Shown: positions 55,111 through 63,537 of the stretch, piece by piece | How the letters are laid out: each line of letters opens with the position of its first letter | Numbering within the stretch: the stretch's first letter is position 1 | DNA from: G965207125 sp965207125 | GTDB taxonomy: Bacteria; Pseudomonadota; Alphaproteobacteria; Puniceispirillales; UBA1172 | Direction of reading: 5' to 3' | Assembly (NCBI GenBank): GCA_965207125.1 | Contig: OZ242263.1 | Location: forward strand, 1,364,001 to 1,428,000 | DNA length: 64,000 bases | Notes under the pieces: model-generated | The model's input: the letters and a program-made list of their open reading frames with translations, nothing else | Databases searched by the model: none | Told to the model about the DNA's origin: nothing | Translations under genes and position numbers: made by a program

Positions 55111-55236
55111 AAATCACCAGCCTTAATATCTGGCATCCGCCATGCAAACGGTCGCCCTGCGCTTCCAACGGAATCCAGATTTGGAGTGCCGCCCGATCGT
55201 GACACGCTTGGAACCCCTGACTTGATATTGGATTGA
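55107..55236 (+). pseudogene. Remnant of a second enolase-superfamily gene (internal deletion)
   Basis: An ATG overlapping the preceding stop opens MKITSLNIW, like the start of the upstream MR/MLE protein, but the frame stops after 32 codons. In the +1 frame, the end of this stretch reads NGRPALPTESRFGVPPDRD followed by TLGTPDLILD and a stop, which resembles the C-terminus of the same family. That stop is three bases before the aminotransferase ATG. So the first and last parts of a ~360-codon gene appear to be joined, with the middle lost. The assignment rests on short matches. Confidence 0.6.
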
Positions 55237-55239
55237 CCG

Positions 55240-56532
55240 ATGAACAAATTGCACACCCAGGATGAGTGGATCGCCCGCGCCCGTGAGGTGCTCCCCGCTG
55301 CCGGTTTTGGCAATTTTGACGCTGGTATTGTGATCGCCCGCGGTGAAGGTAGCCATGTCTGGGACGAGGATGGCATCGAGTATATCGACTACCTCATCGG
55401 GTCCGGCCCGATGCTGCTGGGCCATGGTGATCCAGAGGTGATGGAAGCCGTACTGGAGCAACTGCCTAAGGGTTTGACCTTTTTTGCTAACAACGCCTGC
55501 GGAATCGAATTGGCCGAGGCGATTGTCGACGCTGTGCCCTGCTGTGAGCAGGTGCGCTTCGTCACCTCTGGAGGTGAGGCGGATATGTATGCCATCCGTC
55601 TGGCCCGTGCCTATACTAGTAAAACCAAGATTCTGAAGTTCGAGGGCGGTTATCACGGCATGAGCGCCGAGGCACAGATGAGCACGATTCCTTCCCGGCA
55701 GGTGAATTTTCCTACCCCCGTGCCTGACAGCGCGGGTATTCCGCAGGGCGTGACCGACGAGATACTGATTGCGCCATTCAACGATTTGGATGCGGTTGCC
55801 TCGCTTTTGGCTGAGCATAGCGATATCGCCGCCATCATCGTGGAGCCGTTACAACGGATCATCCCTGCACGCTCTGGCTTTCTGCAAGGGTTGCGCAATC
55901 TGTGTGACAAGCATCACGTTTTGCTGATCTTTGATGAGATCGTAACCGGCTTTCGGTTGGCCTATGGCGGTGCGCAGGAACGCTATGGCGTGACGCCTGA
56001 TATTTGCACTCTGGGCAAGATCATCGGCGGCGGTTTCCCGCTGGCGGCCCTTGGTGCTGGCGCCGAGATCATGGCGCATTTCGATAAGGCCAGCATCGGC
56101 GCCGAAAAATGGCTAATGCAGCTTGGAACTCTATCGGGCAATCCTATTGCTGCGGCTGCGGGGCTGAAGACGATGGAAATTCTGCGCCGTCCTGGCCAAT
56201 ACGACCGGCTTCGCACATTGGGAAGATCGCTAATGGATATGCAAAGTGAAGACCTGAATGGGGCAGGTATTGCGCATCAAATCTGCGGCGACCCGACGTT
56301 GTTCGACCTATATTTCACCGAATCTGTGGTCACGGATTATCGCACTGCAAAGCATGATAACCCGCAGGACAACGTCGTTTGGAACACTACCTTGCGAGGT
56401 GCGGGCATATTCAAATCTCCTGGAAAATTATACCCTTCGCTAGCCTTGACTAAGGTCGACCTAGAAAAGACCGCGTGCGCGTTTAGCTTAGCAGCACAAA
56501 GGTTGGCAAAACATCAGTCTGATGCAGCTTAG
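55240..56532 (+). CDS. Class III aminotransferase (glutamate-1-semialdehyde aminomutase-like)
   Basis: PLP enzyme of fold type I. The PLP lysine is K260 (DICTLGKIIGGGFPLAALG), the PLP-binding Asp is D232 (FDEIVTGFRL), and TSGGEADMYAIRLARA is the phosphate-binding region. Length is 430 aa. It resembles HemL, but its place in a catabolic operon suggests transamination of a pathway intermediate rather than heme synthesis. It is the last gene of the coupled operon. Composition becomes more AT-rich in its last third. Confidence 0.88.
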   Translation: MNKLHTQDEWIARAREVLPAAGFGNFDAGIVIARGEGSHVWDEDGIEYIDYLIGSGPMLLGHGDPEVMEAVLEQLPKGLTFFANNACGIELAEAIVDAVPCCEQVRFVTSGGEADMYAIRLARAYTSKTKILKFEGGYHGMSAEAQMSTIPSRQVNFPTPVPDSAGIPQGVTDEILIAPFNDLDAVASLLAEHSDIAAIIVEPLQRIIPARSGFLQGLRNLCDKHHVLLIFDEIVTGFRLAYGGAQERYGVTPDICTLGKIIGGGFPLAALGAGAEIMAHFDKASIGAEKWLMQLGTLSGNPIAAAAGLKTMEILRRPGQYDRLRTLGRSLMDMQSEDLNGAGIAHQICGDPTLFDLYFTESVVTDYRTAKHDNPQDNVVWNTTLRGAGIFKSPGKLYPSLALTKVDLEKTACAFSLAAQRLAKHQSDAA

Positions 56533-56547
56533 CGAGGTTAGGCTTGG

Positions 56548-56697
56548 ATGATCTCAGTTTTGAATTACTTTCCGTGGAAACGGACATTATCTAATGTTGA
56601 GTGTAGCCTAAGGTCTAATTTGTTTGAAGAAGTCTTAGAGCGGATATTTTTAGTGTCAGATTCTTACTCGCAACAAAAGGCCTTGTATGGCTACTAG
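56548..56697 (+). CDS. Short ORF of unknown function, doubtful
   Basis: 49-codon frame (MISVLNYFPWKRT start) 15 bases after the aminotransferase. It has a modest hydrophobic/amphipathic character and no recognised domain. Its ribosome-binding site is poor. It may be a random or remnant frame in a decayed stretch. Confidence 0.2.
   Translation: MISVLNYFPWKRTLSNVECSLRSNLFEEVLERIFLVSDSYSQQKALYGY
56583..56601 (+). repeat. Near-repeat copy 1 (GACATTATCTAATGTTGAG)
   Basis: First of three related 19-20 base segments around the large RTX gene. It contains an imperfect dyad, ACATTA-TC-TAATGT. Confidence 0.45.
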
Positions 56698-56754
56698 TAT
56701 CAATGACGACCTCATGGCTGTCAATGATATAGAGGAGCAAAACTGAATGGCAGG

Positions 56755-56953
56755 TCAGAAAATCACTTTATTTTTACGGCCGTTTATTTGCCACTTATCA
56801 ATCCATCTCTTGATACCGTCACATAAATGAGTGCTATCAGATATAGTCGCTATAATTGTAGGGCCTTCTAATTTTTTAAGCGTTTTCTTCGTCAATACCT
56901 CATCTATGGAGGCATATATCTAACGTTTCAATTTCGAGGCGAGTGCAATTGGA
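56755..56953 (-). pseudogene. Decayed RNase HI-like fragment
   Basis: Minus-strand translation in two frames gives pieces resembling RNase HI. NCTRLEIETL resembles the NRMEL catalytic-Glu helix. ATISDSTHLCDGIKRWIDKW resembles TDSQYVxxGIxxWIxxW, which carries a catalytic Asp. A frameshift lies between the pieces, the N-terminal strand with the first Asp is not seen, and the frame ends after WQINGRKNKVIF. It is read as a remnant of a lost gene. The rest of 56533-57098 holds no other gene; a perfect palindrome TACAGCTGTA lies at 57011-57020. Confidence 0.4.
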
Positions 56954-57040
56954 GATAAGATCAAGAGGAACGTTGAGGTCTAGAAGATTGTCAATAATTG
57001 ATTTTGAAGATACAGCTGTATGTTAGATGGAAGAAAAATT

Positions 57041-57059
57041 GATATTATCTAATATCGAG
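57041..57059 (+). repeat. Near-repeat copy 2 (GATATTATCTAATATCGAG)
   Basis: Matches copy 1 at 16 of 19 bases and contains a perfect dyad GATATTA-TC-TAATATC. It lies 104 bases before the start of the RTX gene. Confidence 0.45.
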
Positions 57060-57098
57060 CAACAATAACTGATATTATGGAATTGTGCTAATTGCTTT

Positions 57099-57192
57099 GT
57101 TGCAGGAGCTGAGTTGTGAAAGATATTAATACCTCTCCCGTCACTGTTGCAGGAGCTGAGTTGTGAAAGATATTAATACCTCTCCCGTCACT
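57099..57192 (+). repeat. 47-bp perfect tandem duplication over the RTX gene start
   Basis: Two adjacent identical 47-bp units (57099-57145 and 57146-57192). Each contains CAGGAG, a GTG start and the first ten codons of the protein. As 47 is not a multiple of three, translation from the first GTG (57116) gives a 16-residue peptide that ends at a TGA overlapping the second GTG (GTGA). The upstream copy may thus act as a coupled leader ORF. Confidence 0.9.
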
Positions 57193-60100
57193 TTAAAGAC
57201 CATTATTGATGAAGACGGCAGTTTTACCTTCATCATTACTCCCAGCATTACCTTGTCCTCGCCCGATACATTCCGCTGGGAGATTACCTTCGGACAAGGC
57301 GAGCTTCATCGCGGAGTGATCACTTTTAAGGCGGGTGAGTCGGACTCAAGATCAATCCTAAAGTTAATAGACCCTGATGAGCATTATCAGTTTAGGGTTC
57401 ATAGAGTGTCCAATAATAATAACGCCGCGGATGATGAATTGCTGTTTCAGCAACAGAGCGAGCCCCTCCCTTTCTCCCTCAAGGACGACACGCAGCCGGC
57501 CGAAGTAAAAGGCGAGCAAGAAACAGACATCACTCAAATCAACGCCACGCTTGTTCTAAACAAAAACGAGACGACGATTATCGATGCGGATGCTCTATTG
57601 TACATGCACCCCACGGACCCGAATGCCGAGCTGACCTACACGCTCACAGCCGCCCCGGTTGGGGGTAATATATTCCGTGATGGCGTAGAGCTTGGTGATG
57701 GCGATACTTTCACCCAGAGTGATATTGATGCTGGTCTTGTCTCCTATTATCTCCCTGTAGAGGGCAACGTTTCACCCAGTATAGTCTTTACGGTCTCAGC
57801 CGGCAGTCTCACTCTGTTAGGTCAAACCCTCACGATCACTCCTCGGGTGATTCCTGAAGTGGCGAATCCTGAAGAAGATAACACGATAGGCCCCTTCGAG
57901 GCAGCCCCGCAGAAGATAAACGGAGGAGATGGTAGTGATATCATCACTGGCGGCGCAGGTGATGATCAAATAGATGGCGACGCGGGCGATGATGAGATTA
58001 AGCTTACCCGCACAGTCAATAACGCAGAAGAAGACGCAGGCGCTGATGAAGTGCTTTATGAGTTCAGTTATGACGGTGTTGGCATCGATGGTGGTGATGA
58101 GATTGTGGGTTTCAAGCGCAGACAAGATAAATTAACATTCGTTATAGAGGATAATTTCAATAGTCTGACAGCGTTTCTAGAAAGCCTCAATGGTGCGGAC
58201 GAGACGGATTTAACCGCTGATGATGCCTTTATCGTCACCATGCAGTGGGGAACTGATGAGGCTGGCGCGTTCTATTTTGACGGTGTGTTGCTACACTTTA
58301 AGGACGCAACATCTTTCGGCGGCGGCCGTGTTTCCAGCCCTCTGGTCACGGTTACTTTTGATGAACGGCTTGATTTTGCTGATCTAACTGAGATTCTGGG
58401 CGGGGCGGAGAAGGCCGCCGCAAACTTTGACTTCACGCACGCAGCGTTTAAGAATCTGGATGAGGTTTTGCCGCGTCTCTTTGGCGAGGGGAGCATTGGT
58501 TTTAAGGTTATACCCTTCTCTAACAGCATCTCAGTTATCGACGGTCCTGTCACCGGTGCGGAAGTCTTTTTTGATATAGATGATGACGGTGAGGTCAGTG
58601 ATGTTGAAAAAGACGCCCAGCGTGATGCAAGCGGTCGTTCACTCTATATCACGGGTGATGATGGCAGTGTCTCAATTCCCAAGAAATATGTTGGTCTTGC
58701 CTTTGTTGCAGTTGTGGGGAGTGCTTACGACACTGGCAGTGGCGCGCGTTTAGAAGGCGCGTTCCGCTCGCTTGATAAAGGCCGTGGCGGGATAGCGACT
58801 CCGATTACTGACCTGATTGTCACCTATCTTGAAGAGCTAGAGGGTGAACCTAACGCCCCGACTATGGAGCAAGGGGTTTTGAATAAGATCTTTGGCGATG
58901 ATGTGATTATGGTCTCAGATGTTCTCGTTATGGAGAATTACGAATTGCCTGAAAGCGGTGCGCCGGGTGAGGTGAAAAAGCAGATGATCATCAGAGCTGC
59001 GATTGCCCTAGCCGAGATTAAGAAAGATGAAACTTTGGCTGTCGGCGATGGCAACGCCCCAGTTACCAAGGCTGAAATTGTCTCTGCGCTCAAGACTTTG
59101 GTGGCCATGCCAGATGATTCCAGCATCGCTCGTCTCAAGGCTGCTGTTGATGCTCGTGTCGGTGAGGCTGTGGCGGTTAAAGACGGGAAACCTATCGGAA
59201 TTCCGGATGACGTTGAGACTACTGAAGACACTGATTATGAGTTTCCTGAAACGCTAGTAGACTTGATTGAATTGTTTGGTTTCCTTGACCCGTCAGGCAA
59301 TAGTTCTAGTGCGGATGCCTCGGCTTTCAGAGGTGTTTATATCAAGGTAGCCATTGAAAATGGTGTGTTGTCGCTTGATGATAACACTCCGGTCGTTGAA
59401 AGCACGGCAGGACTTGGCGATGTTAGCGTGCCGTCAATCACGGGATATATCTATATAACACGGGATAAGCTGGACACGCTGAAACTGCGCCCGGCGCCTG
59501 ATTTTAATGGCAATCTAGAGTTGATTTACCGAGTTTGGGATGGCGAGCAGTCGTCATCGGACGTCACGTTGACCATCACGGTGACTAGTGTCAATGATGA
59601 TCCTGTGGCGACCGGCTCACTTATCGTGGGGCAAAATGGACAGGTGGGCCATGCAATTACGGCGATTGATCTAAGTGCTCTTTTTACGGATATTGACGGT
59701 GAGATCGTGACTCTAGATGTATTTTTCTTTGATAGCAGTATAAAAGAAGTCAATATCGGTCTTTCCTATAACGTCGCCGATGGGATCATTGGAAGTCCGA
59801 CTAGATCTGGTCTTTACACGATCGAGGTTGTGGCTAGTGACAACAGAGGCGGAGAAGCGACTTTAGAATTTCCCATTCTCATTTTGCCTGACGTTGAAAG
59901 CCTTACCAAAGTGTCAGGTAACGGGGGTGTTAATGCGGTGGTTAGCAATGACGAAGCGACATCAAGTCAATTTCTGACCGGCGGTGATAACACGCAGACG
60001 CTCAATGCTGGCGATGCTGGCGATCTGATCTTTGGCGGCCGAGGTGATGATATCATTAATCTCGGTGACGGCATGGATATTGTGATTTATCGCTATGATG

Positions 60101-61719
60101 GTGCGGATAAAACTGATTCTGCGGCGTATGATGGCGGTGATGTGATCAATAATTTTAATCTGAGCAAAGACATTTTAGTTCTGGCTCACGTGGGGGGCAA
60201 TGTCCACAATAACGCCGCCGCGTTCTTTGATGCGATTAAAGGCTTTAGCTTGCTTGTTAACGACAATGGAAACATTACCGGTATTGTATTCATCTTCACT
60301 GATCGCGAGACCCAGACTCAAGACATCGATTTGACGCTGAATTTCGAAGGATCTATTTCCTCTGAGGATATTGACTTAACCGCCTTTAATGCTGCGGTGG
60401 ATGGTAGGCGAACGGTCAAACGTGGTCAGGAGACTATTGCTTATCAGGCGCTCAACGAATCGGACGCCGAAGGCGATGGTCTAGCTCTAATTAATTTTAA
60501 GGATATCGACTTTATTAACGAGATCGATGACGCCACGCCACCAAGTCAAATCCTGATTGGCGATGATAACATGCAGACGCTCAACTCTGGCGCAGGCGGC
60601 GATCTGATTTTTGGTGGCAGGGGCGATGACATTATCAATCTTGGTGACGGCAAGGATGTCGTGATTTATCGCTATGATGGCGTGGATGAAAGTGATTCTG
60701 CGGCGTTTGATGGCGGTGATGTGATCAATAACTTTGATTTGGACGAAGACCTTCTATTTCTATTCCATGCGGAAGGTAATATTCATGACGATGATGACAT
60801 CACCACGTTCTTTGATGCGATAAAAAGTGTCAGCCTGCTTGATAGCGGTGGAAAAATTACTGGTATTGTATTCACCTTCATTGATCGCGCCGATGATGAC
60901 GATGAAATCGATCTGACGGTGAACCTCGAAAACGATGACTTTATTTCCTCTGAGGATATTGATCTAACCGCCTTTAATGAAGAGGTGTCCGGTAGACGGA
61001 CGATCAAAACTGATCAGGAAACTGCTGCTTACCAGACGATCATCGATGACGTCTTTCGCTCCGCACTGGAGCTGAATAATCTTTTCATCGTTTCTGGTAA
61101 CGGGGTCAATGGTATGACGGTCGGCGATAAAGCCGCAACATCAAGTCAATTCCTGATTGGTGGTAATAACGCGCAGACGCTCAACGCTGGCACAGGTGGC
61201 GATGTTATTTTTGGTGGCAAGGATGATGATATCATCAATCTCGGGGGCGGTGGGGATAGTATATATTATGGCTATGATGGTGCAGATAAAACTGATTCAG
61301 ATGCGAGTGATGGCGGTGATGTGATCAATAACTTTGATCTGGATGAAGATACTTTGATTTTGCTTCATGTGGGGAATAATGTTCATAGTAACACCACCGA
61401 ATTCTATGCCGCGATTAAAGGCGTCAGCCTGCTTGTTGGTGTTATTAACGGAGATGAAAACATTACCGGGATTGTGTTTACCTTCACTGACCGTGATACT
61501 CCGACTGAGGAAATAGACTTGACGGTAAATTTTGAGAACGCCGACTTTATTTCCCCCGAGATTACCGACCTAACCGCCTTTAATGAAGAGGTGTCCGGTA
61601 GACGGACGATCAAAACTGGTCAAGAAACTGCTGCTTATCAGGCGATCGATGAGGCTCTGGACAACAATCTAGATCTCATTAATTTTGAAGATATTGCTAG
61701 CCGGGAGGATATTATCTAA
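57163..61719 (+). CDS. Large RTX/cadherin-like repeat protein, probable type I-secreted
   Basis: 1518-residue acidic protein. No N-terminal signal peptide is seen. Residues ~1-115 form a beta-rich module. Residues ~130-235 resemble a CSPG/cadherin-like repeat (NIFRDGVELGDGDTFTQSDI). GGDGSDIITGGAGDDQIDGD near 262 is an RTX calcium-binding block. A GPVTGAEVFFDIDDDG module follows near 465, then cadherin-like domains to ~920. Three repeats of ~170-195 residues end the protein, each with a GGRGDDIINLGDG-type block. The short hydrophobic end DII fits a type I secretion tail. Start is GTG with AGGAG. No transporter genes are nearby. It may be an adhesin or surface protein. Confidence 0.82.
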   Translation: MKDINTSPVTLKTIIDEDGSFTFIITPSITLSSPDTFRWEITFGQGELHRGVITFKAGESDSRSILKLIDPDEHYQFRVHRVSNNNNAADDELLFQQQSEPLPFSLKDDTQPAEVKGEQETDITQINATLVLNKNETTIIDADALLYMHPTDPNAELTYTLTAAPVGGNIFRDGVELGDGDTFTQSDIDAGLVSYYLPVEGNVSPSIVFTVSAGSLTLLGQTLTITPRVIPEVANPEEDNTIGPFEAAPQKINGGDGSDIITGGAGDDQIDGDAGDDEIKLTRTVNNAEEDAGADEVLYEFSYDGVGIDGGDEIVGFKRRQDKLTFVIEDNFNSLTAFLESLNGADETDLTADDAFIVTMQWGTDEAGAFYFDGVLLHFKDATSFGGGRVSSPLVTVTFDERLDFADLTEILGGAEKAAANFDFTHAAFKNLDEVLPRLFGEGSIGFKVIPFSNSISVIDGPVTGAEVFFDIDDDGEVSDVEKDAQRDASGRSLYITGDDGSVSIPKKYVGLAFVAVVGSAYDTGSGARLEGAFRSLDKGRGGIATPITDLIVTYLEELEGEPNAPTMEQGVLNKIFGDDVIMVSDVLVMENYELPESGAPGEVKKQMIIRAAIALAEIKKDETLAVGDGNAPVTKAEIVSALKTLVAMPDDSSIARLKAAVDARVGEAVAVKDGKPIGIPDDVETTEDTDYEFPETLVDLIELFGFLDPSGNSSSADASAFRGVYIKVAIENGVLSLDDNTPVVESTAGLGDVSVPSITGYIYITRDKLDTLKLRPAPDFNGNLELIYRVWDGEQSSSDVTLTITVTSVNDDPVATGSLIVGQNGQVGHAITAIDLSALFTDIDGEIVTLDVFFFDSSIKEVNIGLSYNVADGIIGSPTRSGLYTIEVVASDNRGGEATLEFPILILPDVESLTKVSGNGGVNAVVSNDEATSSQFLTGGDNTQTLNAGDAGDLIFGGRGDDIINLGDGMDIVIYRYDGADKTDSAAYDGGDVINNFNLSKDILVLAHVGGNVHNNAAAFFDAIKGFSLLVNDNGNITGIVFIFTDRETQTQDIDLTLNFEGSISSEDIDLTAFNAAVDGRRTVKRGQETIAYQALNESDAEGDGLALINFKDIDFINEIDDATPPSQILIGDDNMQTLNSGAGGDLIFGGRGDDIINLGDGKDVVIYRYDGVDESDSAAFDGGDVINNFDLDEDLLFLFHAEGNIHDDDDITTFFDAIKSVSLLDSGGKITGIVFTFIDRADDDDEIDLTVNLENDDFISSEDIDLTAFNEEVSGRRTIKTDQETAAYQTIIDDVFRSALELNNLFIVSGNGVNGMTVGDKAATSSQFLIGGNNAQTLNAGTGGDVIFGGKDDDIINLGGGGDSIYYGYDGADKTDSDASDGGDVINNFDLDEDTLILLHVGNNVHSNTTEFYAAIKGVSLLVGVINGDENITGIVFTFTDRDTPTEEIDLTVNFENADFISPEITDLTAFNEEVSGRRTIKTGQETAAYQAIDEALDNNLDLINFEDIASREDII
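59962..61642 (+). repeat. Three long internal repeats of the RTX protein
   Basis: Units start at about 59962, 60541 and 61141 (residues ~934, 1127, 1327). Each begins with an SSQFLTGGDN-like motif, then a calcium-binding block, DGGDVINNFDLDED, FFDAIKGVSLL, ITGIVFTFTDR, IDLTVNFEN and DLTAFNEEVSGRRTIKT. Units 2 and 3 are most alike at their ends. The layout resembles a serralysin-C/RTX cap repeated in tandem. Confidence 0.85.
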
Positions 61720-61727
61720 ATGTTGAG
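61708..61727 (+). repeat. Near-repeat copy 3 (GATATTATCTAAATGTTGAG)
   Basis: Differs from copy 1 by one substitution and one inserted A. It spans the stop codon of the RTX gene and the ATG of the following short ORF. With copy 2 it brackets the RTX gene. Confidence 0.45.
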
Positions 61728-61896
61728 GGTCAACGAAGACATGAGATTAAATACTCAATTATCCAAATACTGGAGAAGATTAAGTATTGCTTGTTTGAGA
61801 CTAAGAATATTTAAAAAGTTACCTACTACTCTACCCAGCCTTGATCTGGGAGACACGGAATGGGAGCTAGGATACACGTCTGTACACGCAGTATGA
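61720..61896 (+). CDS. Small hypothetical protein, uncertain
   Basis: 58-codon frame starting directly after the RTX stop, with GGGAGG 11 bases upstream of its ATG. The product has a basic middle (YWRRLSIACLRLRIFKKL) and an acidic, aromatic tail. No family is recognised. It may be a chance frame. Confidence 0.25.
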   Translation: MLRVNEDMRLNTQLSKYWRRLSIACLRLRIFKKLPTTLPSLDLGDTEWELGYTSVHAV

Positions 61897-61962
61897 CCCA
61901 GGCGGAATGTTGCATGGGCTAAGATTGCGGGCCGCTTGAATACTCTGGAAACTTGCCGATAT

Positions 61963-63213
61963 TTATGCATCAATTGCTGCAATTTTCTCTGCGATCAGAT
62001 CAATATTAGCTTGGCTTACACCGTGCTCTTTGGCAAGAGATTTCCATTTCGTAAGAGCCGTTTTGGTTTGGTCAAGGATATCATTGATAGTTTGTTTGGG
62101 CAGATTGACTTCTAACCCCAACTTTACAAGATCAGAGATGGACGGATTTTGGCCTTGCCCCATAACCATGGTGCTTTGTTCCCCTCGTGGTCCTGAAGAG
62201 AATGTCAGGTCATAGGCAGGTGAAAGTTTCCATTCTCCAGCCCGATCCATCAAAAAGCTGAAGTTTTTAGCATGATCATCACGGTTATGAGATAGCACGT
62301 TAAAGACAGCCAAACGGTACATTTTTTCGACTTCACGAATATCTTTGGTCAAGATCATGGTTAAGGCGATCAGGTCCTTATAATCGAGTGATGGTATTCT
62401 GAAATCAACATGCAATAATCCACAAGCTGTATGGCTGTGGACCCTCATACCATCCCGGCGGTCAAACCGCCTTGTTGCAAAATAGCGCGCACCATTTTGA
62501 GCTGGAAATAACATAATTTCTTCTATTTCCAAGCTGGCCGCACCGGCCATAAGTGCATAAACATATTCAATTGCGCCAGCATCCTGACCATCGTGAGTAT
62601 TAGGGAACTTTACCAGCCATGGCTGATAGCCAGTTGGTAATTGATGGATGCCATGTATAATATCTCCTCGTTTGCTGTCGTGTACGCCGATCATCGCTTT
62701 TGGGCGTGCTCCGGCAAATGAACCATTAAGCACCCACAATTCTTGCAATACGTCGGTTGCTTCACCCTCTAAAACGTGCTCGATGTGGGTTGCTAGTGTA
62801 TCGAGATTGATAGATTCTCCATCAATCTTGTCGGCATGGTCAGGCTCATAGACCAAGGCTCCTATGCCTGTATGTCCAACGTAAGACAGCTGATCAAGGG
62901 GAGATTTTTGTCTCGGTATAATACCCATTGAGTGCATTTTGCGTTCCAAAAGCAAACGTCCCCAACCATCTGGCAAACTATCATTAAAAACGCCTGGCAA
63001 GCCTTCAAACAAAAAAGGATCAAATAATTGTACACCGGGTTTCAAAGGGCATTTTATTGGCGAAATCTCTAGCCCCTGATCGATAAAGGATGGGTCATAT
63101 TCAAAATAGATTTTGTGACCACGCTTGGCGAGTCTTCCCACAGGAACGGTATTCTTGCCGAAGCAAAGCCCTATCTTGATTTGAGTAATCGGCTCAAAAT
63201 TCAAGTGCGCCAC
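61963..63213 (-). CDS. hipA: HipA-family kinase toxin
   Basis: Serine/threonine kinase toxin of a HipBA-type system; in E. coli HipA phosphorylates glutamyl-tRNA synthetase and induces persistence. An N-terminal HipA_N-like domain precedes LPDGWGRLLLERK. The ATP-site lysine is probably K202 (WLVKFP). The catalytic loop is HNRDDHAKNFSF with D312 and N317, and the Mg-binding Asp D335 is in SPAYDL. Length (416 aa) is normal. It overlaps the antitoxin gene by 13 bases. The target is not known. Confidence 0.9.
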   Translation of the reverse strand: MAHLNFEPITQIKIGLCFGKNTVPVGRLAKRGHKIYFEYDPSFIDQGLEISPIKCPLKPGVQLFDPFLFEGLPGVFNDSLPDGWGRLLLERKMHSMGIIPRQKSPLDQLSYVGHTGIGALVYEPDHADKIDGESINLDTLATHIEHVLEGEATDVLQELWVLNGSFAGARPKAMIGVHDSKRGDIIHGIHQLPTGYQPWLVKFPNTHDGQDAGAIEYVYALMAGAASLEIEEIMLFPAQNGARYFATRRFDRRDGMRVHSHTACGLLHVDFRIPSLDYKDLIALTMILTKDIREVEKMYRLAVFNVLSHNRDDHAKNFSFLMDRAGEWKLSPAYDLTFSSGPRGEQSTMVMGQGQNPSISDLVKLGLEVNLPKQTINDILDQTKTALTKWKSLAKEHGVSQANIDLIAEKIAAIDA

Positions 63214-63509
63214 CCATATTTACGTGGTTTCTGGGGGCGATCCTTCAGAACATCGTCAATAGACTTGAATGTCTCCTCATCTGGTTTGAGCACATCGACG
63301 AGGTCTTCGAGGCTACCTAGTATCATCAGAATCTTTAAAAATGATTCCAGTGAGATGAGCCCTTTTTGTTCAAACTTTCGTAACGTAGGCAAACTAACAC
63401 CAGATCTCTTGGCTAAACCTTCCTGAGTAAAGCCTTGTTGCAGGCGCAGGGCTTTGATCTGTTTGCTTAACAACTTCTGTGTTTTAGATATGGTTAAAAA
63501 TGATATCAT
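63201..63509 (-). CDS. hipB: HipB-like XRE-family antitoxin
   Basis: 102-residue DNA-binding antitoxin. The HTH (LRLQQGFTQEGLAKRSGVSLPTLRKFEQKG) is residues ~20-50, followed by a short hydrophobic helix and a charged tail. It is upstream of and overlaps hipA, the usual order. Its start codon lies within the perfect palindrome AATGATATCATT (63499-63510), a possible extra repressor site. Confidence 0.88.
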   Translation of the reverse strand: MISFLTISKTQKLLSKQIKALRLQQGFTQEGLAKRSGVSLPTLRKFEQKGLISLESFLKILMILGSLEDLVDVLKPDEETFKSIDDVLKDRPQKPRKYGWRT

Positions 63510-63537
63510 TGTATTATTTTCGCTTTTTAACTGCTGT

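Noticed and set aside
55123..55818. 231-codon minus-strand ORF
   Set aside because: Antisense to the aminotransferase and the remnant gene; no recognisable domain.
56533..57098. Insertion sequence
   Set aside because: No transposase motif and no paired terminal inverted repeats with target duplication could be shown; only dyads and a decayed fragment were seen.
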